A stretch of 42,731 bases of DNA, taken from assembly GCA_003988855.1 (NCBI GenBank), contig QYAI01000215.1, forward strand, positions 1-42,731, read 5' to 3'. Below, piece by piece: positions 31,832 to 42,202 of the stretch (position 1 is its first letter; every line of letters begins with the position of its first letter). The translations under genes and the position numbers were made by a program. Below the pieces are notes generated by a model. That model did not search any database, was not told where the DNA came from, and saw only the letters and a list, made by a program, of their open reading frames with translations. Source of the stretch: Arachnopeziza araneosa. Its lineage: Eukaryota; Ascomycota; Leotiomycetes; Helotiales; Arachnopezizaceae.

Positions 31832-34131
31832 ATGGCAAATCCGCGAGTGAGGCGTAGGAGTAGCTCCTACAGCTCATTGGGTAGCGACGAGGAGTACGAA
31901 TCGCGTGGCGAGCGCAGGGTGGCACAAGAAGTCGATGCGGATGAGTTGCGCAGAAATCGTGTACAAAGACTCGAGGGCTCGACGACTCGGTCTCCACCTC
32001 GCAGACGATATGCTGCAGAGAGGTTAAAGATGCCAGAAGCATCGAATGCGAGCGCAAGTCTGAAGTCGCCTAGTCGTAGGAAGAGGGAACACCGCCATTC
32101 AGAAGGAGAGAAGAATCGCAAACGGAGAGAGAGCACCGTGCAGGACGATGCGGCTCCAACCTATGTCTATGGGCCTCCTGCAGACCGACCTGGGAGCTCG
32201 CGCATAACAGTACGGGAGACGAGAAGGCTTGGTAGGGCTGGAGAGTCAAGTGAGGAGGATCATGTTGTACGGTCAAAGTCCTCCAGGGAAAGACCCAGAG
32301 AGAAGAACGTCAGGGCCGTGTATGTCACGAAGGACAGCATAAAGACTTCACCGACTAAGGAGAGGAGGAGGAGTGATAGAAAGTCTTCGGATCGACCGAG
32401 AACACCGGAAGAGTCTATACATCGGAGTAGAGTACAGCACGTCCGTCGTAAGACCATGCCAGAGCTTATTGTCTCTTCGCCACCGAAAAGGTATATATCT
32501 TCAGCACGTTTCTTTTGTCTTCTAACATATAATATAGGAATACTCCAACTAGACACCTGGCAAGCGATTCTAGACCCTCCCTCAGAAGGAGTAACACCAC
32601 CGCATCCCACATCCCATCTTCAAGAGCAAATGAAGCACTTGTCTCCAATAGTCACCAACGACGACCGAGTTTGTTTGGAAGCTTATTTACCCCATCGACA
32701 CAACCACCACGAGAACCTGAGAAACTAGTGGAATGTTTGACATGCCTGTCTGATGATATCCCAAGATCTAAGTCTGCAAAGTTAAAATGCGGCCATCGCA
32801 TGTGTCATTCCTGCTTAAAGCGAATCTTTAGATTGTCTGTCACAGATCCACAACACATGCCACCTAAATGCTGTACTGCTGATCATATACCACTGAAACA
32901 TGTGGAGAGGTTATTTGACAACAATTTCAAGAAGAACTGGAACAGAAAGTTTGCGGAATACTCTACGAAAAACCGTATCTACTGTCCTGCGCGAAAATGT
33001 GGAGAATGGATTAAACCTTCAAATATCCATAAGGAGGGTGGAGTGAAATATGGCAAGTGTGGTCGATGCAAGACCAAGGTGTGCTGTCAGTGTAATGGTA
33101 AGTGGCATGGGACGAAAGATTGTCCTAAAGATGAGGAGACAAATCGGTTGCTCGAGACGGCGAAGAACGAGGGCTGGCAGAGATGCTACAGTTGCAGGAC
33201 TTTGGTCGAGTTGAAGGAAGGCTGCAATCATATGACTTGGTAAGTCACTCGTATCTTTTCGAAGGCTGTTATTGATTCGGGTAGTCGCTGTACCGCAGAG
33301 TTTTGTATGATATGCGGTCTAAAATGGAAGACCTGCAACTGCCCATGGTTCAACTACGAGGCCGTCGAAGCTGATCATCTTGACCACATGCAAATTCCCC
33401 TCGAGCCTGGTCGCCCTGAAAGAGTCATTCGAGTCGAAGAGGTACCTCCGGAGGACGCCCCACGAGCACGTCGACTTCGTCGACGTCCAAATAATTACCA
33501 TGAAGAAATGGACGACCGTCGGCGGCAAGAGCGCGAGGATGAAGAACTAGCTCGTCGCCTGCAAAGAATCAACGTGAACCGTGATATCGATGACGATGAT
33601 TATCAGGGTGGCATCGGTGATATTCATGGTATTGGGAATGGAGCAGGACATTTCATGAATCAAGATTACATCCGCGCAGCTCATAATATCCTGACAGGAA
33701 ATTTTGATCAAGCCACCGCAGCCGCCAATTATGTCATGGGCGTGGCGAATGCGCGGGGTGTTCCTGTTCCGCCTCCAAATAATAGATCGAGAAGGCCATC
33801 GATGGCTGATCGTTATCCCGCCCCGCCTCCTCCGAGACCCGCTACTCTACCGCTGCTCAGGAGGCATACGGTACGTGAACAAACTTATAATGCGGCTCAG
33901 CCTCGACCGGCAGAGAGGATCATTCCGAGGAGAACGCGAACGGATTACGAGAGCGAAGCAGCAGTGCATGCACCCGCGCCAAGTCCGCAGAGGAGACAGA
34001 GTGTTAGGCGAGAGCCCGGACTTGCTGCTCTTGCTGGATTGGCAGGAAGACAGAAGGGGAATAATAGGGTCAGTCTATGGAGGAATCATGTTGGAGCTGG
34101 AGCACCGGAAGAAGGGGTGCTGTCAATCTAA
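31832..34131 (+). CDS. RBR-type E3 ubiquitin ligase
   Basis: RING-between-RING ligases pass ubiquitin from an E2 to their own cysteine and then to substrate. Exons 31832-32490, 32538-33239 and 33285-34131 (47- and 45-nt introns) give 735 residues. Residues 1-280 are Arg/Ser-rich and disordered. RING1 starts at Cys286 (CLTCLSDDIP, then CGHRMCHSC). The IBR includes CPARKCGEWI and CGRCKTKVCCQCNGKWHG. RING2 reads RCYSCRTLVELKEGCNHMTC and CRCTAEFCMICGLKWKTCNC; the cysteine of GCNHMTC (Cys454) is the likely catalytic residue and its codon is split by intron 2. The C-terminal 260 residues are charged, Pro- and Arg-rich with a helical LARRLQRINV stretch. No ankyrin, UBA or Ariadne motif is seen. The class is certain; substrate unknown. 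Confidence 0.93.
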
Positions 34132-34839
34132 GTTTCAGTATCTTCGGGGTTGCATTTAGATGGGACTAGGAATTACAGGAAGGCCTTGCGGCACGGAAAT
34201 GGTTGGAAAACTGGTGGGTTTATCAATGGGAATTGGAGGTCATATACTTTTCTTGATTTTGTATTCGTGAACACCCCTTGGCAATGCGTTGTATAGCGGG
34301 TGTAAATGCTTATAATTAAATAACGACGATCTATGACCTCTGTTTCGAATCTACCTGGGTACTTGGTTTGGTGGATGTGTGGCTCCTTTCAACTGCCGTC
34401 TCCACGCAAGTGCGGAAAGTAATTTAAAACGAAGGAATCACTGTTTTATGAGGTCGTCTTGAGTTGGTATGGTTAGGTTTTGTGGCTTGATCCAAGAGTC
34501 ATTTGATGGGAAGGCAGATTTCCGGGTGGATTTGGGTTTGTGCACTGAGGGGCTCAGCTCCCGGCGTGACTCAACAATGGGCGTTCACTCATCTTCTCCG
34601 CATTCAAGTCAATTGACAGTTTTATTTATATATAAGATTTCGAGCTTGTATCGCCATCATTCTCCAGTTTTTCCATATTAAAAAACTTCAAAGAATACCC
34701 TTGCACCTTGCGATTCTCTCTTGAAACTATTTTCAGAATAACTGCTGAGCCGCAAGCCTCACCTCGGCCAGCTTGATCAAATCATAATTCCTTTATATCA
34801 AAGTTATTACTACCGTCTTAAAATTGTTTCATATATATC
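34132..34839. other. Intergenic region; promoter of the DUF7730-like gene
   Basis: No gene seen in about 700 bp. A TATATATAAG stretch near 34627 and CATATATATCATG immediately before the gene could be core promoter elements. Short frames have no features. Confidence 0.45.
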
Positions 34840-36144
34840 ATGCCGTTACACTTGCAATCTTATACACCACAGTCAGATTCAATGGCGCGACACAAACATC
34901 GTCAGGCGGCACGCCGCAAAAAAGTCTGGCAAGACTCCCCTTTCCTTTCCCTGCCAGGAGAGATCCGAGAGCTCATATATCGAGCTGCCTTGACTCGGCC
35001 GGAGCCAATTGATCTCTGCCTCCGAGAACCTATCTCCTTCCCGCTCCCCGCGGACGCTGATGCCCGCCTCTCTCTCCGCATCACGAAATTTCGTAAAAGA
35101 TACCCATACAGCTCGGAGCTACCGCTGATCCGAAACCAACGAGATCTCGAATACGTGCGGAAAGAGATGGCGACTGGTCTCCTCGCTACTTGTCGACAGG
35201 TATGCTACGAAGCTCGAGCCATCTACTGGAGTTCCAATGTCTGGCGATTCTCGGGTGATGGCGAATGGAGAATCCTCAGGAGATGGTTAGCTACCATTGG
35301 TCCCCAAGCAATAGCGCAACTCAAATGCGTGGAAGTTTGTGTCCCCATTGATCGACCTTGGATCTGGCATGGAGTGGAGTATATGGAGATGACGGACTTA
35401 CCGATGAAAAGTGAACCGAAGCTACGCATGAGCAAGATCCCCAGGACGGGTGTCCGGATGATGGCGAATGTTGATCATGTTTCCCTTCTTCTGCAGCAGT
35501 TGAGAGGGAGGCTAAATATCAGGTTCTTGGTCCTAGGCGAGGTCGATTTGAACATAGAGAGGACGAGCCTCCCTGACTTGTATCTGCCTGATGAGTTAAG
35601 ATCTTTCACTGAAAGGACGCTGGTTGTGCAGAAGTCGGCCATAATCTGGGGACAGCGTACTCCAAAGAGGATTGCCGAAGAGTGGGAGATGAATGTTGTG
35701 CTTGAGGAGGGTTGTTCGTGGTGTTGGAACGACAATCAAGGTGACGCAGACACACTTGCCGAACGAAAGGAATGGAGCTACCAAGGAAATGAGCTGTGGA
35801 CATTCGTGGGTGTTGAAGAACTTTTGGAGGAGAAAGAGAAGGAAACTTTTGCGATTCCGGCTAGAGGTGGAAAGGCGAATAAACTCGCTGGAAGAAGAGA
35901 TATAACTCGAGTGCTCAAGGGGTTCGGTGGTTGTAGGTTTGTGCAAAGAGATAGAGGGGAGTGTCGAAGCTGTGGGCTGAGAGGGCCCTGGGTGCCGGGC
36001 AAGTGGAAGCTGCGGAGTGTTGGTTGGGCGTGGAACGATCCTTGTGCTGTTTGTAGGAGCGTTTCCGGCCAAGAGAAGGTAATTGTGGTGGAGATAAGGA
36101 AGAGAGCTAGGGCTATGAGAATGGGACTTCTGGAATCGATTTGA
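34840..36144 (+). CDS. DUF7730/F-box-like protein of unknown function
   Basis: A single exon of 434 residues. After a basic leader the sequence FLSLPGEIRELIYRAAL (residues 35-51) is the F-box-like helix typical of the abundant fungal DUF7730 family. It is followed by LLATCRQVCYEARAIYWSSN (about 115-134), the usual second motif of these proteins (return to previous state, tests of distance). The middle is amphipathic. Near the end CRSCGLRGPW and CAVCRS form a CxxC..CxxC pair (about 382-410) that could bind zinc and is not a general mark of the family. An in-frame ATG at 34882 (MARHKHRQ) could be the true start, removing 14 residues. Members may recruit substrates to SCF ligases, but no function can be claimed here. 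Confidence 0.8.
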   Translation: MPLHLQSYTPQSDSMARHKHRQAARRKKVWQDSPFLSLPGEIRELIYRAALTRPEPIDLCLREPISFPLPADADARLSLRITKFRKRYPYSSELPLIRNQRDLEYVRKEMATGLLATCRQVCYEARAIYWSSNVWRFSGDGEWRILRRWLATIGPQAIAQLKCVEVCVPIDRPWIWHGVEYMEMTDLPMKSEPKLRMSKIPRTGVRMMANVDHVSLLLQQLRGRLNIRFLVLGEVDLNIERTSLPDLYLPDELRSFTERTLVVQKSAIIWGQRTPKRIAEEWEMNVVLEEGCSWCWNDNQGDADTLAERKEWSYQGNELWTFVGVEELLEEKEKETFAIPARGGKANKLAGRRDITRVLKGFGGCRFVQRDRGECRSCGLRGPWVPGKWKLRSVGWAWNDPCAVCRSVSGQEKVIVVEIRKRARAMRMGLLESI

Positions 36145-36636
36145 GGAGTGATGGAATGTAGTTCAAGATAGCTGGCTGATTAAGCCAAATTACATGCATG
36201 GAGTAACTCGCTTACTATAACCTACAATGACCAATGATGTATTATGTCGTAGGCATTAAAACTGATTTCATCGTAATTGTTGACTTGAATAGGGGGTTGA
36301 CTCGCTTCGAAATCTACGCCACTCTTGGACGACAACCAAACAGAACAAGAATACAAGACGGAAGACTTCAAGAAAATGAACAGTGGTTTTTGGAGCTGAA
36401 AAGGAATACTAATTCTATGATGTTTGTTCCCGAGACTCTACAATAGATTGTGGCTTGAATTCTGCATTCGGCTTACCTACCTACACAGCCACACATCGTC
36501 ATACTCACCGGATCCCGGAGCTTTGACCAAAAAGATCGTCGCGTGCGCTTTATCAAGAGACGACAACATCTCACAACTCTCTCGATCATGGCTTTTACCT
36601 CTCATCCAAGCTTGGAAATAGCGACATAATGAATTT
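36145..36636 (+). other. Intergenic region before the esterase gene
   Basis: About 490 bp of 3' flank and promoter. Overlapping short frames at 36234-36621 lack features. Confidence 0.45.
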
Positions 36637-39600
36637 ATGACTTCAACACGCCCAGATCCTCACCCACATTCCAAAACCCTAGCATCAGAGGAGCGTCTCC
36701 GTCACGTCCTTGCTACCTCCAAGCCTGCCATGCTCCTTCTCCACCAAACCGGGACCGTTAAGATCGGGGAGGTAATCCGTTACACAGTCACCTATACTCC
36801 CTCTCAAGACCGCATCCTCCCACCACCTTCCGTTCTGTACTTACGAATCAAGAATACATGCGCCATAGCCTTGCGCGCCGCCTTCGTTCATGGTCCCTAC
36901 ACTTTGTACGCCGCTGCCTACCCCTCCAACTTCACAACCGACAAGCGCTGGGAACACGCGCGCGTCCTCGGCGTCCCGGAGTTCGAACCCCAACTCAAAG
37001 CTGGCGGAGCTTGGTCCTGTGTCCTGAAGGTGCCGGAGAGCATACGAGGTGATGCGGGGACGGCGCGGGGTAGGACAGGGAGGGGAGATGATGGGGATGG
37101 GGATGGGGATGGGGAGAAGGAAGCTTACGGAAGCGTGAGCTGGATTGTTGAAGTCTCAAGTCAGGTTATCTTCTCGAATTCCGCTGGGGTTCATTACGAG
37201 ATTCTGCTGGGCAGGGACGAGAAGAGTTTACATCTTGGGTTTGGGGGAAGTTTGGGCGCACCGCAGCCGGGGCAGTTGAGTGACTTTCAGCAGTCGATTG
37301 GGGCGAGGGATGGGACGTATAATGCTCAACCGAAAGGGGTTTATTCCAAAGCGATTAGGGTCAAGGTTGAGGATACGGCGGGGTTGTGGAACACACCGAA
37401 ACTGCCAGAGGGAAGAGGGGAGGGAGGTGATAAGGGAAGGGGGCAGGTTAAACAAATGGGGAATGATAAGACGGTGGAGAGTGTGGTTGGGCAGGACACA
37501 GATAGGAGTGATGGTGGAGTAAGGAGGAGGCAGAAGAAGGTTCATCTGGTCGTCTTAACACACGGGTTGCATAGCAATCTTGGAGCAGATATGTTGTTTT
37601 TGAAAGAGAGCATTGACGCGACTGCTAAGCAAGCAAAAATTGACGCCAAGGCGAGAAGGGCGAAAAGAAGGGCTGACAAGAAGACAAAGGCAGCAACTGG
37701 ACAGAAAGGTCTTGATGGAGAACGAGAAGATGAGGAAGGAAACACGAAACATCCTGCCGAACAGCGAGATGAGGCTATGGATGAGAGTGAAGATGAAGAA
37801 GAGGTTATTGTGAGAGGATTTTCAGGCAACGCGGTTCGAACAGAACGAGGCATCAAATACTTGGGGAAAAGACTAGCGAGATTCGTTCTTGCTATGACAT
37901 ATCCAGACCAGCCCTACAAACCAACCACGAAAAAGTTGGCTGCGGAAGCTCTTTCACATGCTCTCAAACCAGATGACACTCATGTTGAAGAGGAAGTCAA
38001 ACCGGCTCACCACCATAGTACAATTCTCAAAGAGCCATATCTCGACAAAAAGTTGGCGTACAAGATCACGAGTATCAGTTTCATTGCACATTCTCTTGGT
38101 GGACTTATCCAGACTTATGCTATAGCATATATCCAGAAACACTCTCCAGATTTTTTTGATCGGATAAAACCGATCAACTTTATTGCTCTAGCTTCACCAT
38201 TTCTAGGACTAAGTAATGAGAATCCTCTTTATGTAAAGTTTGCATTGGATTTCGGATTGGTTGGTAGGACTGGTCAGGATCTTGGTTTGACTTGGAGAGC
38301 ACCGACGATTGCGAGAAGTGGATGGGGGGCTATTGTTGGTGGGATTTCGGAGACTGCCCAAAGAAAGATCGAGGGGGAGAACCCACCAGAGTCTAAACCT
38401 TTGCTGAGGATCTTACCAACTGGACCAGCTCATGTTGTTTTGAAGAAGTTTCGCAATAGGACTGTGTACTCTAATGTGGTAAATGATGGTATCGTGCCCC
38501 TGAGGACAAGTTGTCTTCTTTTTCTTGACTGGCAAGGACTGGGTCGAGTTGAGAAGGCTAGAAGAGAAAATGGACTTGTCGGAACTATGGCAGGTTGGGG
38601 ATGGGCTGAGCTCACAGGCGCTAACTCCTCCTCGCCGGCACGACAAGAGTTCTCCGACTTTGCTTCTAGTGATGCCGAAGATGGAGGAGACAACACGCCT
38701 ACCAAAACAGGACATAGTGGCGAAGTGCCTCAGCCTCCAGCAGATGCTGTCGAAGACGATGATAACCACAGTCTTAAAAGCGCCCCCTCAAGACCCGATA
38801 CTCCTAGTCGCAAAGATTTAGTCGAGTCAACTTCAGAGATATCTAGCAACAGTGATGGTCCTATTGATCGCATCATCAAATTCTTTCAACCTACGACATC
38901 TAATCCAATACCCAAAGTTCAACACCCTCCAAAACAAGCAAAGATCTATAAAAGATCCCAGACTCTCCGCATTAGTAGCGATGCGTCAACTCACACCCTC
39001 TCTAGTACCTCTATCTCTACTACTGACAAGAAGGATCAGAATAAGGTAACAGCAGGTGATCCCGAGCATGAAGATCCAACTCTGTTGTCTGCTCCACCAA
39101 GAACCACATTCTTCGAATCTGCGGGTGATCTGCTAAAGCCTCCTCTGCCGTCTGTTGAGTTCCTGATCGATCCCAAGTCACGGCCACGAACTATCTTTCA
39201 TGATCGTGTTTACCACCCCGAGGATATTCCAACACCACCGCTCAAGAAACGCCCAACATCCTCCCTCCTCCGACGTCGGTCATCCACCACAAACTCTGAC
39301 TTTCATACTCACGGCCCTCCAAAAACCGACTCTGACCTCTCCCGCAAAGACTACGATGACACTAGACATACAAACCCCGGAAAGGATCCTCGTGATGTAG
39401 TTGACGGCTCAGCGATGAAGGTCGAAGAGAAAATCGCACGAGCTTACCACAGAGACTTATCTTGGAGAAAGGTGTTAGTAAGACTTGAACCTGACGCGCA
39501 TAATAACATGATCGTCCGCCGAATGTTTGCAAATGCTTATGGTTGGCCGGTTGTCAAGCATCTATGCGACACTCATTTCTCCGATTCGGCCGTAGCCAAC

Positions 39601-40137
39601 ATACGCGATGAAGATGAGAGTTCTGTCGAGCGAGCCAAAAATACAAATGAGCAGCCAGATCAAAAGGGCGGCGAGGTCAACGATGAATATGAAAGCAGGC
39701 CGATCAAAAAGATCAGTACAGAAGATCGCACGGATTCTGAAGTCAGAGAAGCAACCGACGAAGTCCCTGCATTAAGGAGTCCGAAATCGAGTAGTCTGGG
39801 TAAAGCCCTTAGAATTAATGATGATAGGAGGGGAAATGACAGCCGTGGATGGGGCAGTGAAAATGGAAGCGAGGCTGCCTGGAGTGAGAGGGACTGGGCC
39901 GATAGTGACGTTGATAGTGATGATCCTGACGTCGTGGAGGCAAAGAAGCGTACGAGTGGTGAGGGGTGGAATTGGACGCAGGCGATTGCTGGTATTGGGA
40001 GAGGAGCACCGAGTCCGAAAGGTACAGGAAAGGATGAGATAGAGGCATTCTTGAGGAAGGAGAGTAAGAGCTCCAATGAGTTGGGACGGGGGAAGGGAGG
40101 AGGACCTACGAGTGCGTCCGGTGCGTCTGATGCTTAG
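36637..40137 (+). CDS. ROG1-type serine esterase/lipase (DUF676), 1166 residues
   Basis: Members of the DUF676 family (yeast ROG1 and relatives) are alpha/beta-hydrolases acting on lipids, often lipid-droplet linked. The single exon encodes an N-terminal beta-rich region (1-210, including GEVIRYTVTYTPSQDRI) and the hydrolase core: HLVVLTHGLHSNLGADMLFL from about 302, SFIAHSLGGLIQTYA with the nucleophile Ser486, NPLYVKFALDFGLVGRTGQD, NVVNDGIVPLRTSCLLFLDW with Asp617, and a late AHNNMIVRRMFANAYGWPVV with His955, completing a plausible Ser-Asp-His triad. The nucleophile elbow reads A-H-S-L-G rather than the usual G-H-S-L-G. An acidic, Lys/Glu-rich insertion (about 325-395) sits inside the domain, and a large disordered Ser/Asp-rich stretch (about 680-930) separates Asp from His. 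No membrane segment is seen. Well supported. Confidence 0.9.
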   Translation: MTSTRPDPHPHSKTLASEERLRHVLATSKPAMLLLHQTGTVKIGEVIRYTVTYTPSQDRILPPPSVLYLRIKNTCAIALRAAFVHGPYTLYAAAYPSNFTTDKRWEHARVLGVPEFEPQLKAGGAWSCVLKVPESIRGDAGTARGRTGRGDDGDGDGDGEKEAYGSVSWIVEVSSQVIFSNSAGVHYEILLGRDEKSLHLGFGGSLGAPQPGQLSDFQQSIGARDGTYNAQPKGVYSKAIRVKVEDTAGLWNTPKLPEGRGEGGDKGRGQVKQMGNDKTVESVVGQDTDRSDGGVRRRQKKVHLVVLTHGLHSNLGADMLFLKESIDATAKQAKIDAKARRAKRRADKKTKAATGQKGLDGEREDEEGNTKHPAEQRDEAMDESEDEEEVIVRGFSGNAVRTERGIKYLGKRLARFVLAMTYPDQPYKPTTKKLAAEALSHALKPDDTHVEEEVKPAHHHSTILKEPYLDKKLAYKITSISFIAHSLGGLIQTYAIAYIQKHSPDFFDRIKPINFIALASPFLGLSNENPLYVKFALDFGLVGRTGQDLGLTWRAPTIARSGWGAIVGGISETAQRKIEGENPPESKPLLRILPTGPAHVVLKKFRNRTVYSNVVNDGIVPLRTSCLLFLDWQGLGRVEKARRENGLVGTMAGWGWAELTGANSSSPARQEFSDFASSDAEDGGDNTPTKTGHSGEVPQPPADAVEDDDNHSLKSAPSRPDTPSRKDLVESTSEISSNSDGPIDRIIKFFQPTTSNPIPKVQHPPKQAKIYKRSQTLRISSDASTHTLSSTSISTTDKKDQNKVTAGDPEHEDPTLLSAPPRTTFFESAGDLLKPPLPSVEFLIDPKSRPRTIFHDRVYHPEDIPTPPLKKRPTSSLLRRRSSTTNSDFHTHGPPKTDSDLSRKDYDDTRHTNPGKDPRDVVDGSAMKVEEKIARAYHRDLSWRKVLVRLEPDAHNNMIVRRMFANAYGWPVVKHLCDTHFSDSAVANIRDEDESSVERAKNTNEQPDQKGGEVNDEYESRPIKKISTEDRTDSEVREATDEVPALRSPKSSSLGKALRINDDRRGNDSRGWGSENGSEAAWSERDWADSDVDSDDPDVVEAKKRTSGEGWNWTQAIAGIGRGAPSPKGTGKDEIEAFLRKESKSSNELGRGKGGGPTSASGASDA

Positions 40138-40944
40138 TTTACGTGCGTGCGAGTTGAATGGTATGGGCTTGAACGAAGCACTCTGGAGTTGAAGAGCTTG
40201 AACGAATAGATAGATGACTCGGATGGTTACTTATAGATGAGATGATATCATTACTGCATGACGTATAAAGCGTCGATACTGGCATCTAGCTATATCAATA
40301 AAATCAATCTAGAACTTGCATATACTTTGTTCGATTGTTTCTCGCTTCATGACCGAGGGAATGTCATTCTATAATTGTACATTCTGTATGTTATTCATCT
40401 CAACTAGCTTTCTCTCGTCCTTACGAGGGAGGTTATAGGTCCCAGGCCCACCCAGGAGTCCAGATGGGGTGTTTTGAATCTAGGTGATTTCTTAGGGTTG
40501 CTGTCAACCCATCCACCACCGAGACCTAAAATCCGAGAAACTATCCATTAGCACACAGATTTTGTCTCAGTCTTTGAGAGTCCCAGAAGTGCAAACTTTT
40601 ATTCTAGCCTCAGAAAGAATTGAGAGAAGGTGGACGTGGATATCAATGGTTGTCTTAAGTGCTTGTCGCCCAATCTTCCTTGGCAAGAGACGGATTCTTG
40701 TGAAAGAACTATGAATGAATACAGTGACTTTTGGATTGGTTGGGGTTGAACGATGAGTGAAATCACTAGAGAGGTTTTGAATTGACAGGAAATATGGATA
40801 GTCGACAGAGTGAATATTTGGAATTAAGATGAGGTCTTTGAGGCCCGTTTATTAAAGCACATAGAACTTTCCTCGCACCAACAAATTTTACAACTTGATA
40901 CATCACAGCACCGTACAATCAACACATCCACCACTCTTTGAATC
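40138..40944. other. Intergenic region between the esterase and MYND genes
   Basis: About 800 bp without a supported gene. A C/A-rich stretch near 40440-40520 is unremarkable. The 5' flank of the MYND relic follows. Confidence 0.45.
40297..40302 (+). terminator. AATAAA-type polyadenylation signal of the esterase gene
   Basis: AATAAA about 160 bp after the esterase stop, in an AT-rich 3' flank. A fungal cleavage signal is plausible but not proven. Confidence 0.35.
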
Positions 40945-42202
40945 ATGGCGTCTACTGGCCATCTCTGCACTGTGTGCAATCAGCCATCCATTCGTTACTG
41001 CCCTACCTGCAAAGATACCCCGAATTTTGAGTCCCTTGATGGCGATCGTGGTACTACGACTTGGTATTGCAGTCAAGAGTGCCAGACAGAAGACTAGGAG
41101 GGGCATCAGCCAATTTGTGAGAGGTTGACGCCGAGGAAAATGTTGTGCAGAGCTGGAGAGCTGTTACAGGAGGTATGTACTGTCAAAAACTCACATTGTG
41201 CGAAAATCTTGACGTCTACTAAAAGAGCCACGTTGACCTTCTTGTCCTTCAAGTTTCCTTTGATGACACAGAGGTTTCGCTAACAGCTCATGTGGCAACA
41301 GCTTTTCTATAACTACCGAGAGGTTATGTTTGATAAGCTGATCAATAGGATTGAGCGCAACGGCGACAAGCTTATTGTTTACGAAAGCGATTACTACATC
41401 AACCCTCTTAACTACAACGGAGTTGATAACATTCTGATGCCATTTCCAACAACACTTTGCACAAGTCCGCAAGAAAAACAAGCAATCCTTGTTTACATGG
41501 CATGCGGTGATGCAGTGAGCTTGTTCCACGACGTTATCAAGCACTTGTTGGCACGTAAGCACCTGCAACACCAAATTGAATCACATTTATGATACGAAGC
41601 TAAATTAACAGCGATATCTTTGAAATTAGAGGAAGTTGATCTGAAAAGAAAGAATTGTGCACTCGAGATTATCATCATTGATAGTTTAGGTGCCTACGAC
41701 AATGATGACAAGCAACACGAAACCATTCTAGTAACATTGAAGAATGGTGGAGGAAAGTACGTTCTAGATTTAGCATCTGCTCAGTATGGGTATTTTGAAC
41801 CGGTTCTTCCTTAGGATGATTACTAAAGAAAACAAGTCAATTTTGATATTTTCGAAACAGATCATTACTTCGGTTTGAGTAAAGCCAGCTACCTGAGATA
41901 TATGAGTTTGGAAAGCCCACGCATAGAGTAGCAGCTATTTTGAATAGAGGGCCAGCGAGATTCTTATGAAGAGAGTCGAGATGTGGGAGCAGGACGAGAC
42001 CCTTCGACGAGGCCGGAGAGATCATTTAGAGGCCAAGTTGATACTTCAGCAATTACTCCGGCTGCCCAAGGACACTTTCGAGGAAGAAAAACGCGAACTT
42101 CTCTGGTGGCTAGATAATGAACTGAAGGATGCTGTTGAGGAAATGCGACAGGAAGCTAGGGCGGACAGGTTTGGGTCTGAGCTGGCCCCAAGTGCCGTTT
42201 AG
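40945..42202 (+). pseudogene. Broken MYND zinc-finger protein gene
   Basis: From ATG at 40945 the sequence gives a MYND finger: CTVC, YCPTC, then YCSQEC, with the last pair EGHQPICER following a TAG (41095-41097) where Trp is normal in MYND fingers. Introns 41173-41301 (129 nt, unusually long here) and 41555-41611 (57 nt) are in phase. The body reads LFYNYREVMFDKLINRIE, PFPTTLCTSPQEKQAIL, CGDAVSLFHDVIKHLL and LASAQYGYFEPVLP. Then a TAG (41812-41814, again at an expected Trp) and a TAA (41824-41826) appear, followed by a loss of frame. The last helix (KLILQQLLRLPKDTFEEEKR) resumes in another frame from about 41966 to 42202. Several lesions make it a pseudogene. The parent family is a fungal MYND protein group of unknown function, often multicopy. 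Confidence 0.85.
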
